In this document: piece after piece, positions 36,847-47,186 of the stretch | Layout of the letters: each line of letters starts with the position of its first letter | Numbering within the stretch: the stretch's first letter is position 1 | Origin: Levilactobacillus zymae DSM 19395 | GTDB lineage: Bacteria; Bacillota; Bacilli; Lactobacillales; Lactobacillaceae | NCBI RefSeq assembly: GCF_001434115.1 | Contig: NZ_AZDW01000013.1 | Location: 186,001 to 250,000, forward strand | DNA length: 64,000 nucleotides | Direction: 5' to 3' | Translations under genes and position numbers: made by a program | The notes under the pieces: model-generated | The model's input: the letters and a program-made list of their open reading frames with translations, nothing else | Databases searched by the model: none | What the model was told of the DNA's origin: nothing

Positions 36847-38262
36847 GTGGACGCCATTAATAAAACACCCAAAGAAATCGTCAGCTTACTCGACCAATAC
36901 GTGATTGGTCAGGACGCCGCGAAAAAAGCCATCGCCATTGCCCTACGCAACCGTTACCGGCGGATGCAACTGGACCCGGCCATGCAAGAAGAAATTTCAC
37001 CCAAGAACATGTTGATGATCGGACCGACCGGGGTCGGGAAAACCGAAATCGCCCGGCGGTTAGCCAAGATTGTCCACGCACCGTTTACCAAGGTCGAAGC
37101 CAGCAAGTTCACCGAGGTCGGCTACGTGGGTCGCGACGTCGAATCGATGGTCCGGGACCTGGTCGAGGTGGCCGTGTCCATGGAAAAAAAGGACCAATTC
37201 AAGAACGTCCGCGCCGACGCCGTTCAAGCCGCGAACAAGCGGTTAGTCAAGTTATTGGCCCCGGCGAAGAAGAAGGAAAACAAGAATAATAACGACTTCG
37301 CCAACATGATGAACATGTTCTCGCAGATGCAAAACGGCCAGACGCCGACCATGCCTAACCAGCAGGACGAAGAGGTCACCGACGATATCCGTAACGAACG
37401 GTTATCGTTGTCCGACCAACTGAACAAGGGCTTACTGGAAAACCACATGGTCGAAATCGAGATGGACGACCCGCAACAGGCCAACGCCACCGATAACAAC
37501 ATGCTGGGCCAGATGGGCATCGATTTGAACGACACCTTAGGGTCCATCATGCCCAAGAAGCGCATCAAGCGCACGGTCACGGTCGCCGAAGCCCGCGAAA
37601 TCCTGGTGGCCGAGGAATCCGAGAAGTTGGTCAACAACGCCGATATCAACCACGACGCCATCCAACGGGCCGAAAATACCGGGATTATCTTCTTAGACGA
37701 AATCGATAAGATTGCCAAGGGCAGCAGCCAAAACAGCGGCGACGTTTCCCGTGAAGGGGTTCAACGCGACATCTTGCCAATCGTCGAAGGGACCCAGGTC
37801 AAGACCAAGTACGGCACGATCGACACGGACCACATCCTGTTCATCGCCGCCGGGGCCTTTGCCGAATCCAAACCCAGCGATTTGATTGCCGAACTGCAGG
37901 GGCGCTTCCCGATTCGCGTGGAACTCAACGACCTCAGCAAGGAAGACTTCGTTAAGATCTTGACGGAACCCAACAACGCGCTGGTCAAGCAATACATTGC
38001 TTTGATTGGGACGGATAACGTCAAGGTGACCTTCACCATGGAGGCCATCGAACGAATCGCCGAACTGGCCTTTGAACTGAACCACGAGAACCAAAATATC
38101 GGGGCCCGGCGCTTACAGACCGTCCTCGAAAAATTACTGGAAGACCTGTTGTACGAAGGACCGGACATGGGGACGGGCGACGTCACCATCACCGAAAACT
38201 ACGTCAACGACAAGATCGGCGACATCGTCCAAAACAAGGACCTGTCCCGCTATATCCTGTAA
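36847..38262 (+). CDS. hslU: ATP-dependent protease ATPase subunit HslU (ClpY)
   Basis: AAA+ unfoldase feeding HslV. 471 residues: TPKEIVSLLDQYVIGQDAAKKAIAIALRNRYRR, Walker A GPTGVGKTE (59-66), a long I domain rich in Asn/Gln/Met (about 135-230), Walker B IIFLDEIDKIA and sensor region AELQGRFPIRVEL, ending with DLSRYIL that inserts into HslV. GTG 36847 lies 7 bases after GAGGG. Forms an operon with hslV, 17 bases apart. Confidence 0.96.
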   Translation: MDAINKTPKEIVSLLDQYVIGQDAAKKAIAIALRNRYRRMQLDPAMQEEISPKNMLMIGPTGVGKTEIARRLAKIVHAPFTKVEASKFTEVGYVGRDVESMVRDLVEVAVSMEKKDQFKNVRADAVQAANKRLVKLLAPAKKKENKNNNDFANMMNMFSQMQNGQTPTMPNQQDEEVTDDIRNERLSLSDQLNKGLLENHMVEIEMDDPQQANATDNNMLGQMGIDLNDTLGSIMPKKRIKRTVTVAEAREILVAEESEKLVNNADINHDAIQRAENTGIIFLDEIDKIAKGSSQNSGDVSREGVQRDILPIVEGTQVKTKYGTIDTDHILFIAAGAFAESKPSDLIAELQGRFPIRVELNDLSKEDFVKILTEPNNALVKQYIALIGTDNVKVTFTMEAIERIAELAFELNHENQNIGARRLQTVLEKLLEDLLYEGPDMGTGDVTITENYVNDKIGDIVQNKDLSRYIL

Positions 38263-38347
38263 TTCGCGTTTACACCGCATTTTTGCCAAGTCCCCGATCG
38301 CGTCTGGTCGGGGTTTTGGTCTACATAATGGTTGGGAGGAACTCACT

Positions 38348-39223
38348 TTGTTAACCCTAAGCAATACCTATTTAACCGTTTTGATCAATCCCCAAGGCGC
38401 CGAACTCACCAGCGTCAAGGATAACGCCAGCCACCTCGAATACATGTGGCAGGCCAACCCCGTCTACTGGGGGCGGCACGCGCCGATCCTGTTCCCAATC
38501 GTCGGTCGGCTGCAGGATAACCAGTACCGCGTCAACGGCCAGACCTACCACATGACGCAACACGGGTTCGCTCGTGACAACGAATTTCGGCTCTGGTCGC
38601 GCACGCCCACGTCCGTGACCCTACGCTACGCCAGTGACGACCAGTCGCGAGAGAAGTACCCGTTCGACTTTGCGTTGACCGTTAAGTACGAACTGGTCGA
38701 CCACCAGCTACGAGTCAATTTCACGGTCGACAACCCCAGCGACGCCGAGCTACCGTTTTCGTTGGGGGCGCATCCCGGCTTTAACGTGCCACTGGGCGAC
38801 GTCTTTAACCGTTTCGAGGACTATCAAATCACGGTAGCGCCCAAGCAGGTCTACTCCCGCGTCCCGCTGGTCGGTCCGTACAGCGACACCGGCCACCCCG
38901 TGCCGCTAGACCTGACGCAACCGTTAGTCCTGAACCACGACCTGTTCGACCACGATGCGCAGGTCTTAAGTCTCGACAACCACGAGACCACGGTCATGTT
39001 GGGGACACCGCGCGACGAACACGGCGTGGCCCTGACCGTCAAGGCGCCGTACCTGGGCATCTGGTCACCGTACCCGAAGCAGGCCCCGTTCGTTTGTCTG
39101 GAACCCTGGTGGGGCCTGGCCGACGACGTGCACGCCACCGGCGATTTGACCACCAAGGTGGCCATCAATCACTTGGCCGCACATCAACAGTTCACGGCCG
39201 GCTACCAGGTCACTTACTTTTAA
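38348..39223 (+). CDS. Aldose 1-epimerase family protein (LacX-like)
   Basis: 291 residues of the galactose-mutarotase-like fold, LacX subfamily: NPQGAELTSVKD, YWGRHAPILFPIVGRL, MTQHGFARDNEF with a likely catalytic His, FSLGAHPGFNVPL with the second His, and FVCLEPWWGLADD with a Glu. Interconverts sugar anomers; the exact sugar is not known. TTG start with GGGAGGA upstream. Monocistronic. Confidence 0.87.
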   Translation: MLTLSNTYLTVLINPQGAELTSVKDNASHLEYMWQANPVYWGRHAPILFPIVGRLQDNQYRVNGQTYHMTQHGFARDNEFRLWSRTPTSVTLRYASDDQSREKYPFDFALTVKYELVDHQLRVNFTVDNPSDAELPFSLGAHPGFNVPLGDVFNRFEDYQITVAPKQVYSRVPLVGPYSDTGHPVPLDLTQPLVLNHDLFDHDAQVLSLDNHETTVMLGTPRDEHGVALTVKAPYLGIWSPYPKQAPFVCLEPWWGLADDVHATGDLTTKVAINHLAAHQQFTAGYQVTYF

Positions 39224-39225
39224 AC

Positions 39226-39259
39226 CAAAAAACGCCACCCGCGGGGGTGACGTTTTTTG
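39226..39259. terminator. Bidirectional terminator, epimerase gene / plsY
   Basis: AAAAAACG-CCACCC-GCGG-GGGTGA-CGTTTTTT: a GC stem flanked by an A run and a T run, between convergent genes. Confidence 0.88.
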
Positions 39260-39271
39260 GTCGTAACGACC

Positions 39272-39898
39272 TTAGGATTTCGACTGGCGTTGCTTGTAGC
39301 CGCGACCGAAGGGAACCATTGATTCGGTGCCCTGCCGGATGCGTTGGATGTTGCTGCGGTGCCGGTAGAAGACAAAGATGGTCAAGATCACCGCGATGCC
39401 GGTTAAATAAATATCGTGGAAAAATAGCGAGATGAGCGTGATCAGGGTAAAGGCGATCATGCTGGCCAGACTGACCATGCTGGTCCAATAGATCAGGCCG
39501 ACCCATAGTCCCGCGGCGATGACAAACATCAACGGGTTGTAAGCCAGCAGCATCCCCGCCGAGGTCGCCACGGCCTTGCCGCCCTTGAAGTGATCAAAGA
39601 TCGAGACCGTGTGGCCCAGAATGGCGAACAGCCCGAAGAGTAACGGGGTCGCCGTTCCCAGAAAGGTGGTGACGTGGCCCCAGGTGGGCAACAGCGTCGC
39701 AACGGTCCCCTTAGCGATGTCGAGAAACATAACGGCCGATCCGGCGTAGGGCCCCAACACCCGGTAGGTATTGGTGGTCCCGATGTTGCCGGAGCCGGCC
39801 TGACGAATATCAGTTTTAAAGAAAGCCTTACCAACCCACACCCCGTTGGGAATTGCGCCCAACAGATAGGCTAGTACCAGTAAGCTCACGAGTTTCAC
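39272..39898 (-). CDS. plsY: Acyl-phosphate:glycerol-3-phosphate acyltransferase PlsY
   Basis: First acylation of glycerol-3-phosphate in membrane lipid synthesis. 208 residues, five membrane helices; the three family motifs are present: GSGNIGTTNTYRVLG, GHTVSIFDHFKGGKAVAT and a glycine-containing third near NPLMFV...WTSMVSLASM. GTG start with GGAGG upstream. It is divergent from parE, the usual parE neighbour in Firmicutes. Confidence 0.94.
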   Translation of the reverse strand: MKLVSLLVLAYLLGAIPNGVWVGKAFFKTDIRQAGSGNIGTTNTYRVLGPYAGSAVMFLDIAKGTVATLLPTWGHVTTFLGTATPLLFGLFAILGHTVSIFDHFKGGKAVATSAGMLLAYNPLMFVIAAGLWVGLIYWTSMVSLASMIAFTLITLISLFFHDIYLTGIAVILTIFVFYRHRSNIQRIRQGTESMVPFGRGYKQRQSKS

Positions 39899-40082
39899 AG
39901 TGCATTCCTCCGCTCTTATGCGTGGTGTCGGGCGGATTGGCGCGACACCGATTAAGCTGTTTTATATTTTAGCATGTTTTATCACGAACGCCAATAATCT
40001 AAGAGTTGCTAGGCAGTTCAGCGGTCGCTGTGGTATGATAATGTGGTTATGGCTACTCCCGGCGGGGCTTTGGTCCCTTCTG

Positions 40083-40111
40083 TTGAACATACGTTCGCAT
40101 TGCGGTAAACT
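40083..40111 (+). promoter_or_regulatory. parE promoter overlapped by a LexA (SOS) box
   Basis: TTGAAC (40083-40088), 17 bases, TAAACT (40106-40111). The box TGAACATACGTTCG (40084-40097) matches the Gram-positive LexA/DinR consensus CGAACATATGTTCG except at the first base and one centre base, and it lies on the -35. The parE gene of B. subtilis is a known LexA target, which supports SOS control of parEC here. Confidence 0.8.
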
Positions 40112-40157
40112 GGGAGTACGCTAAAAAAGAGTTTGGAAACGAAAGGGAGATTTACGT

Positions 40158-42128
40158 ATGGCGAAAGCAAAACCAAAATATGACGACTCCTCCATTCAAG
40201 TCTTGGAGGGGTTGGAAGCTGTTCGTAAACGTCCGGGTATGTACATCGGTTCGACCGACAGTCGGGGCCTGCACCATTTGGTCTACGAAATTGTCGATAA
40301 CGCCGTGGATGAAGCCTTGGCCGGTTACGGGAAAGAAATCAACGTGACTATCCATGCCGATAACAGTATCACGGTCGTGGATCATGGTCGGGGGATGCCC
40401 GTGGGGATGCACGCCTCCGGAATTCCCACGCCAGAAGTCATCTTAACGGTCCTCCATGCGGGGGGCAAATTTGGCCAGGGGGGCTACAAGACCTCCGGGG
40501 GCCTACACGGGGTCGGAGCGTCCGTGGTGAACGCCTTATCGAGTGCTTTGACCGTCACCATCGTGCGTGACGGCGTGCGCTACCAAGAAAAGTTTGTCGA
40601 CGGGGGCCATCCCCAGGGTACGCTCAATAAATTAGGCAATACGCGGGCCCATAACGGGACGACGCTGACCTTTAAACCCGATAACAAGATCTTCACCACC
40701 ACGGTCTACAACTTTGGGACCTTAGCGGAACGGTTGCGCGAATCGGCCTTCCTGTTGAAGGGGGTCAAAATTACCCTGACCGACGAACGGGCCGGCCAAG
40801 AGCGCGAAGAAGCCTACCACTTCGAAGACGGGATCAAGGAATTTGTCAGCTACCTCAACGAAGATAAGGATACGTTAGGCGACATCCTGTATTTCGACGG
40901 CAAAAAGGACGGCATCGAAGTCGAAGTCGCCGCCCAATATAACGACGGCTACACGGAAAACCTGTTGTCGTTCGTCAACAACGTCCGCACCAAGGACGGT
41001 GGGACCCACGAAGCGGGGATGCGCAGTGGCTGGACCAAGGCCTTTAACGAATACGCCCGCAAGGTGGGCATCTTAAAGGACCGCGATAAGAATTTGGAAG
41101 GCTCCGACTTGCGCGAAGGCTTGTCCGCCGTCATCTCCCTGCGGATCCCCGAAAACCTCTTACAGTTTGAGGGGCAGACCAAGGAAAAGCTGGGCACGCC
41201 GGAAGCCCGGACCGTCGTGGACGGGGTCGTGGCCGAACAGTTGACCTATTTCTTAATGGAAAACGGCGATTTTGGAAAAATGCTGATTCGTAAGGCTACG
41301 CAGGCCCGCCAAGCCCGAGAAGCCGCTCGCAAAGCCCGCGACGAAAGCCGCAACGGCAAGAAGCACAAGCGCCACGAACGGTTATTATCCGGGAAATTGA
41401 CCCCCGCGCAGACCAAGAACGCGGCCAAGAACGAACTGTTCTTAGTCGAAGGGGATTCCGCCGGGGGCTCGGCCAAGCAGGGCCGTAACCGGAAGTTCCA
41501 GGCCATCCTGCCACTGCGGGGGAAGGTCCTAAACACCGAAAAGGCCAAGCTACCGGACATCATGAAGAACGAAGAAATCAGCACCATGATCTACACCATT
41601 GGGGCCGGGGTCGGCGCGGATTTTGACATCGACGCCGCCAACTACGACAAGATCATCATCATGACCGATGCCGATGACGACGGGGCCCACATTCAGATCC
41701 TGTTACTGACCTTCTTCTACAAGTACATGCGCCCGATGATCGACGCCGGCCGGGTCTACATCGCCCTGCCACCCCTGTACCGAATCCAACGGACGGGGAA
41801 GAACGCCACGATCGACTACGCCTGGACCAACGACGAACTGGTCGCCAAGACCAAGAAGATCGCCAATCACGGCTACCATTTGCAACGGTTCAAGGGGCTG
41901 GGAGAAATGGACGCCGAACAGCTGTGGGAAACCACCATGGATCCCGATAACCGAACCCTGATTCGCGTGCAGATCGACGACGCGGCCCTAGCCGAACGGC
42001 GGGTCACCACGTTGATGGGCGACAAGGTCGAACCGCGGCGCAAGTGGATCGAAAACAACGTCCAGTTTACCTTGGAAGACGACGACCAGGATTTCTTAAC
42101 GGGCGCCGATTCTAAGCACCAGGCCTAA
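40158..42128 (+). CDS. parE: DNA topoisomerase IV subunit B
   Basis: ATPase subunit for decatenation. 656 residues: GHKL ATPase (KRPGMYIGSTDSRGLHHLVYEIVDNAVDEA; GGLHGVGASVVNALS), Toprim with LVEGDSAGGSAKQGRNR and MTDADDDGAHIQ, and the C-terminal RFKGLGEMDAEQLWETTMDP. AAAGGGAG before the ATG. The ParE call over GyrB rests on adjacency to parC and plsY. Confidence 0.96.
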   Translation: MAKAKPKYDDSSIQVLEGLEAVRKRPGMYIGSTDSRGLHHLVYEIVDNAVDEALAGYGKEINVTIHADNSITVVDHGRGMPVGMHASGIPTPEVILTVLHAGGKFGQGGYKTSGGLHGVGASVVNALSSALTVTIVRDGVRYQEKFVDGGHPQGTLNKLGNTRAHNGTTLTFKPDNKIFTTTVYNFGTLAERLRESAFLLKGVKITLTDERAGQEREEAYHFEDGIKEFVSYLNEDKDTLGDILYFDGKKDGIEVEVAAQYNDGYTENLLSFVNNVRTKDGGTHEAGMRSGWTKAFNEYARKVGILKDRDKNLEGSDLREGLSAVISLRIPENLLQFEGQTKEKLGTPEARTVVDGVVAEQLTYFLMENGDFGKMLIRKATQARQAREAARKARDESRNGKKHKRHERLLSGKLTPAQTKNAAKNELFLVEGDSAGGSAKQGRNRKFQAILPLRGKVLNTEKAKLPDIMKNEEISTMIYTIGAGVGADFDIDAANYDKIIIMTDADDDGAHIQILLLTFFYKYMRPMIDAGRVYIALPPLYRIQRTGKNATIDYAWTNDELVAKTKKIANHGYHLQRFKGLGEMDAEQLWETTMDPDNRTLIRVQIDDAALAERRVTTLMGDKVEPRRKWIENNVQFTLEDDDQDFLTGADSKHQA

Positions 42129-42148
42129 GGGGAAAGGAGCAATCAGTC

Positions 42149-44599
42149 GTGAGTGAAGGACAAAAGATTCAAGAACTAACGTTGGAAGAGGTCATGGGTG
42201 ACCGCTTCGGTCGCTACTCCAAATCCATCATTCAAGAGCGGGCTTTACCGGATATTCGTGACGGGTTAAAGCCCGTTCAGCGTCGTATCCTGTTCGCCAT
42301 GAACAAGGACGGCAACACCTACGATAAGGGATTCCGCAAGTCGGCCAAGTCGGTCGGAAACGTCATGGGGAACTTTCACCCCCACGGGGACAGCTCGATC
42401 TACGAAGCGCTGACCCGGATGAGTCAGGACTGGAAGGTCCGCGAACCCTTAGTGGAAATGCACGGGAACAACGGGTCGATGGACGGGGACCCGGCGGCCG
42501 CGATGCGGTACACCGAAGCCCGTCTTAGCAAGTTATCGGGGGAAATGTTGCGCGATATCGATAAGGATACCGTCGACATGGTCTTAAACTTCGACGACAC
42601 GGAATACGAGCCGACCGTCTTACCGGCCCGCTTCCCGAACCTGTTGGTCAACGGGTCGACTGGGATCTCGGCCGGGTACGCCACGGAGATCCCGCCGCAC
42701 AACTTAGGTGAAACCATCGACGCGTGCGTCTACCTGTTGAGTCACCCCAAGGCCACGCTGGCCGATTTGATGGAATTCGTCAAGGGCCCCGACTTCCCGA
42801 CCGGTGGCATCATCCAGGGGAAGGACGGCATCGTCAAGGCCTACGAGACCGGCCGCGGCCGCATCGTGGTCCGGTCCAAGACGGCCATCGAACCGCTCCG
42901 GGGCAATAAGAGTCAAATCACCGTGACCGAGATTCCTTACGAGGTCAACAAGGCCCAACTGGTCAAGAAAATCGACGAGATTCGCCTGGGCAAAAAGGTC
43001 GAAGGCTTGGCCGAAGTCCGGGACGAGACCGACCGCGACGGCTTACGGATCGCCATCGAACTCAAACGTGATGCCGACGCCCAGGGAATTTTAAATTATC
43101 TGTTTAAGAACACCGAGTTACAGGTGACCTACAACTTCAACATGGTGGCCATCAACCACCAACGTCCCGAACACGTGGGCCTCAAGACCATTCTGTCCGC
43201 CTACCTGGAACACCAACAACACGTGATCACCCGGCGAACCAAGTACGACCTCCAAAAGGCCTTAGACCGGCAACAGATCGTCAGTGGGTTGATCAAGGCG
43301 TTGTCAATCCTCGACCAGGTCATCAAGACCATTCGCGCGTCGAAGAACCGCAAGGACGCCCGCGATAACCTGGTAGCCGCCTACGACTTTACCAAAAAGC
43401 AGGCCGACGCCATCGTGGCCTTACAGCTGTACCGGCTGACCAACACCGACGTGACCCAGTTAGAGGCCGAGGCGGCTAAACTCGCCGCAGCGATTGAAAC
43501 CGATCACAAGATTTTGGCCGACCCTAAGGCCTTAAACGCCGTGTTGCGTAAGGAACTAAAGGCGGTCGCCAAGGCTTACCGGAATCCGCGCCGCACGACC
43601 ATCGAAGACCAAATCGAGGACTTAAAGATCAAGACGGAAGTCACGGTCGCCGACGAAGAGGTCGTGGTCATGGTCAGTCATGACGGTTACCTGAAGCGTT
43701 CCAGCATCCGGTCGTACACGGCCTCGGATGCGGCCGAAAACGGCTTAAAGGACGAGGATTACCCGATCTTCATGGAAAAACTCAGTACGCTCGATCACCT
43801 GATGATGTTTACCAATCAAGGGAACCTGATCTACCGACCGGTCCACGAGATCGCCGACGTGAAGTGGAAGGAAACCGGGGAACACATCAGTCAAGCCATC
43901 GGGTTAGCGCCCGACGAGGAAATCGTGGCCACCTTTGCCTTTAAGAGTCTAAAGGAGACCGGCCACTTCTTGATTGCCACTAGCGACGGGTACATCAAGC
44001 AGACCGCCTTTGAAACGCTCACGCCGGGGCGGACCTACAAGAAGCGCGCCGCGGTCTACGAGAAGCTGAAGCACCCCGACGCCCGAGTCGTGGCGGTGGC
44101 CTACCTGGCCACTCCCGATGATGACCGAGGCATCCTACTGGTTTCTAAGAACGGGTACGCCTTGCGTTACGCCATCGACGAAGTCTCCGTCAACGGAGCG
44201 CGGACGACCGGCGTGCGGGCCATGGACTTGCGCGACGATGATGAGGTGGTCAACTTAGCGCTGGTCACCGATAGCGACACCATCGCGTTGATCACCCAAC
44301 GGGGGGCCTTCAAGCGTTTGGCGATGAAGGAACTGTCCGTCACCAGTCGGGCCCGGCGCGGGGTCTTGATCCTCCACGAGTTGAAACGTGAACCGCACCG
44401 GGTCGTGGACTTCTTGGCGATTCCGAGTGGCAATCCCGCCCTGGAAATCATCACCAGTCGCGAGCGGACCCACGACGTCATCCCGACGGAACATCCCCTC
44501 AGCGGGCGTTACTCCAACGGGTCGTTCGTGGTCGACACGGACGTCGAAGGTACGCCGGTTCAGTTGCGGCTCAAGCCCACGGAATTGGTCCTAAATTAA
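42149..44599 (+). CDS. parC: DNA topoisomerase IV subunit A
   Basis: Breakage-reunion subunit. 816 residues: winged helix with HPHGDSSIYEALTRM (quinolone-determining region with the wild-type Ser and Glu), active-site AAMRYTEARLS Tyr, coiled coil, then a C-terminal beta-pinwheel from about residue 495 (MVSHDGYLKRSSIRS; FLIATSDGYIKQTAF). GTG start, AAAGGAG 9 bases upstream, 20 bases after parE. Confidence 0.96.
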   Translation: MSEGQKIQELTLEEVMGDRFGRYSKSIIQERALPDIRDGLKPVQRRILFAMNKDGNTYDKGFRKSAKSVGNVMGNFHPHGDSSIYEALTRMSQDWKVREPLVEMHGNNGSMDGDPAAAMRYTEARLSKLSGEMLRDIDKDTVDMVLNFDDTEYEPTVLPARFPNLLVNGSTGISAGYATEIPPHNLGETIDACVYLLSHPKATLADLMEFVKGPDFPTGGIIQGKDGIVKAYETGRGRIVVRSKTAIEPLRGNKSQITVTEIPYEVNKAQLVKKIDEIRLGKKVEGLAEVRDETDRDGLRIAIELKRDADAQGILNYLFKNTELQVTYNFNMVAINHQRPEHVGLKTILSAYLEHQQHVITRRTKYDLQKALDRQQIVSGLIKALSILDQVIKTIRASKNRKDARDNLVAAYDFTKKQADAIVALQLYRLTNTDVTQLEAEAAKLAAAIETDHKILADPKALNAVLRKELKAVAKAYRNPRRTTIEDQIEDLKIKTEVTVADEEVVVMVSHDGYLKRSSIRSYTASDAAENGLKDEDYPIFMEKLSTLDHLMMFTNQGNLIYRPVHEIADVKWKETGEHISQAIGLAPDEEIVATFAFKSLKETGHFLIATSDGYIKQTAFETLTPGRTYKKRAAVYEKLKHPDARVVAVAYLATPDDDRGILLVSKNGYALRYAIDEVSVNGARTTGVRAMDLRDDDEVVNLALVTDSDTIALITQRGAFKRLAMKELSVTSRARRGVLILHELKREPHRVVDFLAIPSGNPALEIITSRERTHDVIPTEHPLSGRYSNGSFVVDTDVEGTPVQLRLKPTELVLN

Positions 44600-44631
44600 G
44601 CCATAATAAATGGATTTATAAGCAGAATTAT

Positions 44632-44681
44632 TTGCGCTTTCACGGGAACCAGGCTATCATTAAGATTAATGGTTACCATTA
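44632..44681 (+). promoter_or_regulatory. lysR-type gene promoter with palindromic operator
   Basis: TTGCGC (44632-44637), 17 bases, TATCAT (44655-44660). TAATGG-TTA-CCATTA (44667-44681) is a perfect palindrome centred just past the expected start site, suiting autoregulation. Confidence 0.5.
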
Positions 44682-44735
44682 GACTGACAAGTGCTCCGAG
44701 GTTGCTCGCCACCCCAGTCGTAAGGAGTAAACGCG

Positions 44736-45695
44736 ATGAAGACGAAACAGGAAAGTATTTTTTCTTCCAAAACCTTAACGTATTTTTTACAGTTAGCTGA
44801 GACCATGAATTATACGCAGGCGGCGCAGATTTTGGGGATTACCCAACCCGCCTTGACCCAGCAGATTAAGAAGTTGGAGCGCACGGTGGGTGCCCCCCTC
44901 TTCTATTCGGTCGGGAAGAAACTGCGGTTGTCCGATGCCGGCTACACCATGTTGGCGGCGACCCACAAGATCTACGGAATCTTGAACCAAGCCACCGACG
45001 AGATCCAACAAGCCACCAGCGCGACCCAGGGGGAAATCAACATCGGCCTACTGGCGTCGATCGAAGACGCGGTGTTCGAAGACTTTGCGATTCTGTCCTA
45101 TCAGAACAACCCGGACATCCGGATCTCCTTTCACATGTTGACGCGTAAGGAAATCTGGGAGCAGTTGGAAAACAACCGCATCGATCTGGCCATCATGTAC
45201 TTACCCGATGACTCGATCAAGAACTGGAAGCCTTACGAGTCCAAGAAGATCATCTCCGACGACCTGTTGTTCATCCACCACGACGAACAACTGGCTAAGA
45301 AACGGCGGGTGAAGTTCAAGGACACCACCACCGGGGCGTGGGTGATGTATCCGGAAGGGTATTACCTGAACCAGACGCTGCACGAAGCCTACAAGAACCA
45401 ACTCGCCGATTTCCCCAAGAGCGTGGCGAACTTTACCACGCCGACGCAGCTTTTGCATTTTTCGATGCAAACGCAGGCGTCGACGGCGTTACCAAATTCT
45501 TTCATGATCGGTCAAGATGAATTGCCGACGACCTGGACGGCTCATTTTGATCCCAATATCCGCTTTGATTTAGCCTTTGTCTTCCGCAAGGGTAAGGCGG
45601 AGATCCCGCGAATCAGCCACTTTTTGGCGCAGTTCGACCGGTATCTACACACCGACGACTACATCTCGCGGCTTAAACAATTGCGTAACAACTAA
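44736..45695 (+). CDS. LysR family transcriptional regulator
   Basis: 319 residues: winged helix-turn-helix ([40 protein letters not shown], about 15-55), linker helix, then a periplasmic-binding-protein-like effector domain ([19 protein letters not shown] onward). The ligand is unknown. AAGGAG before ATG. It precedes ppaC by 38 bases; whether it controls ppaC is not shown. A palindrome over its own promoter suggests autoregulation. Confidence 0.9.
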   Translation: MKTKQESIFSSKTLTYFLQLAETMNYTQAAQILGITQPALTQQIKKLERTVGAPLFYSVGKKLRLSDAGYTMLAATHKIYGILNQATDEIQQATSATQGEINIGLLASIEDAVFEDFAILSYQNNPDIRISFHMLTRKEIWEQLENNRIDLAIMYLPDDSIKNWKPYESKKIISDDLLFIHHDEQLAKKRRVKFKDTTTGAWVMYPEGYYLNQTLHEAYKNQLADFPKSVANFTTPTQLLHFSMQTQASTALPNSFMIGQDELPTTWTAHFDPNIRFDLAFVFRKGKAEIPRISHFLAQFDRYLHTDDYISRLKQLRNN

Positions 45696-45733
45696 GCATC
45701 ACTCAAACTATCTCTTTAAAGGAGTTTTTATCC

Positions 45734-46669
45734 ATGAGTAAAGTATTGATTTTTGGTCACCAGAATCCGGATACGGATGCCATCGTTGCCGCTAAGGCCT
45801 ACGCCTACTACCAAACCCAAAAGGGGATTGACGCGGAAGCCGTCGCTTTAGGCGATCCCAACATGGAAACCAACTACGTGTTGAACCACTTTGACGAACC
45901 GGCACCCCGGGTCGTCAAGACGGTGGCCAACGAAACCGACCACGTGATGTTGGTGGACCACAACGAAGCCCAACAAAGTGTCGCCGACCGCGATCAAGTG
46001 ACTGTCGACGCCGTGGTTGACCACCACAAGATCGGCAACTTCGAAACGGCCGCGCCGTTATACTACCGGGCCGAACCCGTGGGCTGCTGCAGCACGATCT
46101 TAGTGGAAATGTTCAACGAAGCTAAAATCGAAATCCCAGCGAAGTTAGCGGGCTTGATGTTATCCGCCATCATCTCGGATACGTTACTCTTGAAGTCGCC
46201 AACCACGACCGACGTCGACCGCGAAGCCGTACGGGAATTGGCCGAAATCGCCGACATCGACGTGCAAAGCTACGGCATTGCCATGTTGAAGGCCGGCACC
46301 AACCTGGCCGCTAAGAGTGACCAAGAATTGATCGACGCCGACGCCAAGTCCTTCGACATGGCTGGCAAGAGCGTCCGGATCGACCAAATCAACACGGTCG
46401 ACTTACAGGACGTCTTGGACCGTCAAGCCGGCTTAGAAAAGGCCATGGCCGCCGAAAACGCCGACAAGGGCTACGACCTGTTCATCGCCTTAGCCACCAA
46501 CGTTTTGACCAGTGACTCCGAACTCATCGTGGTGGGTGACGACGCGACTCGGGCCGCCGTGGAAAAGGCCTTTAACGTGAAGTTAGCGCAAAACCGGGCT
46601 AGCTTACCAGGTGTCGTTTCCCGGAAGAAGCAAGTGGTGCCACCATTGACCGCCGCTTTTGAAGGCTAA
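45734..46669 (+). CDS. ppaC: Manganese-dependent inorganic pyrophosphatase
   Basis: Hydrolyses pyrophosphate to phosphate. 311 residues of the DHH family: [37 protein letters not shown] (DHH) and the C-terminal DHHA2-type part with [21 protein letters not shown] before the ATG. Terminator follows. Cytosolic housekeeping enzyme. Confidence 0.97.
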   Translation: MSKVLIFGHQNPDTDAIVAAKAYAYYQTQKGIDAEAVALGDPNMETNYVLNHFDEPAPRVVKTVANETDHVMLVDHNEAQQSVADRDQVTVDAVVDHHKIGNFETAAPLYYRAEPVGCCSTILVEMFNEAKIEIPAKLAGLMLSAIISDTLLLKSPTTTDVDREAVRELAEIADIDVQSYGIAMLKAGTNLAAKSDQELIDADAKSFDMAGKSVRIDQINTVDLQDVLDRQAGLEKAMAAENADKGYDLFIALATNVLTSDSELIVVGDDATRAAVEKAFNVKLAQNRASLPGVVSRKKQVVPPLTAAFEG

Positions 46670-46695
46670 AAATTAATCATTAACGCTTAATCCGG

Positions 46696-46729
46696 CGCCT
46701 ATCAGACCATCGTGTCTGGTAGGCGTTTT
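46696..46729 (+). terminator. Terminator of ppaC
   Basis: CGCCTATCAGAC / GTCTGGTAGGCG, 12-bp stem with one G-U pair, then TTTT. Confidence 0.85.
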
Positions 46730-46838
46730 GCGTTGGTTATGAAAGTCACCAATCTGGCGGTCGCGTCATGGTCGCCTAGTGTCGCGAGATGTGGTCTACT
46801 AGAGACCCAGCCAGAAGAACCAGGGAGGAGCTGGGGCC

Positions 46839-47096
46839 ATGCCCACAATGATCTATCTGGTGGCCAACCATGCCGGCGCCGACTACTTCGTGCCCGTCGA
46901 TCGCCGGGATGGCCGGCAGGTGGCGCGCATCGAACGGCCCCGTAACGCACGGGGCGACGCCGATTTTGTGTACGGGGAGGTCGCGACCAACGCCGCTGCC
47001 CGCCAAATCGTGCGCGAGCAGCACTACGCGGCGCCGTTTGAGCGACAGTTCTTGGCGCAGATCCAAGACTTCTTTCGCCACCAAGCCACCAATTAA
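46839..47096 (+). CDS. Small hypothetical protein, 85 residues
   Basis: Not recognised. MPTMIYLVANHAGADYFVPVD at the N-terminus, then a basic, Arg-rich middle and a helical end (ERQFLAQIQDFFRHQATN). No signal peptide, no membrane helix, no cysteine. GGGAGG lies 10 bases before the ATG, the main reason to accept the gene; the same frame stays open in a GC-rich region where chance frames are common. A different in-frame start is not available upstream. Confidence 0.5.
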   Translation: MPTMIYLVANHAGADYFVPVDRRDGRQVARIERPRNARGDADFVYGEVATNAAARQIVREQHYAAPFERQFLAQIQDFFRHQATN

Positions 47097-47186
47097 CGAG
47101 TTGATTGTCCCTTGCGACGGCTGATTAACTCAAAAGAGTCTTCTCGACGACTAGTGCTTAGCCGTTAGGGGGAACTCTTTTTGACT

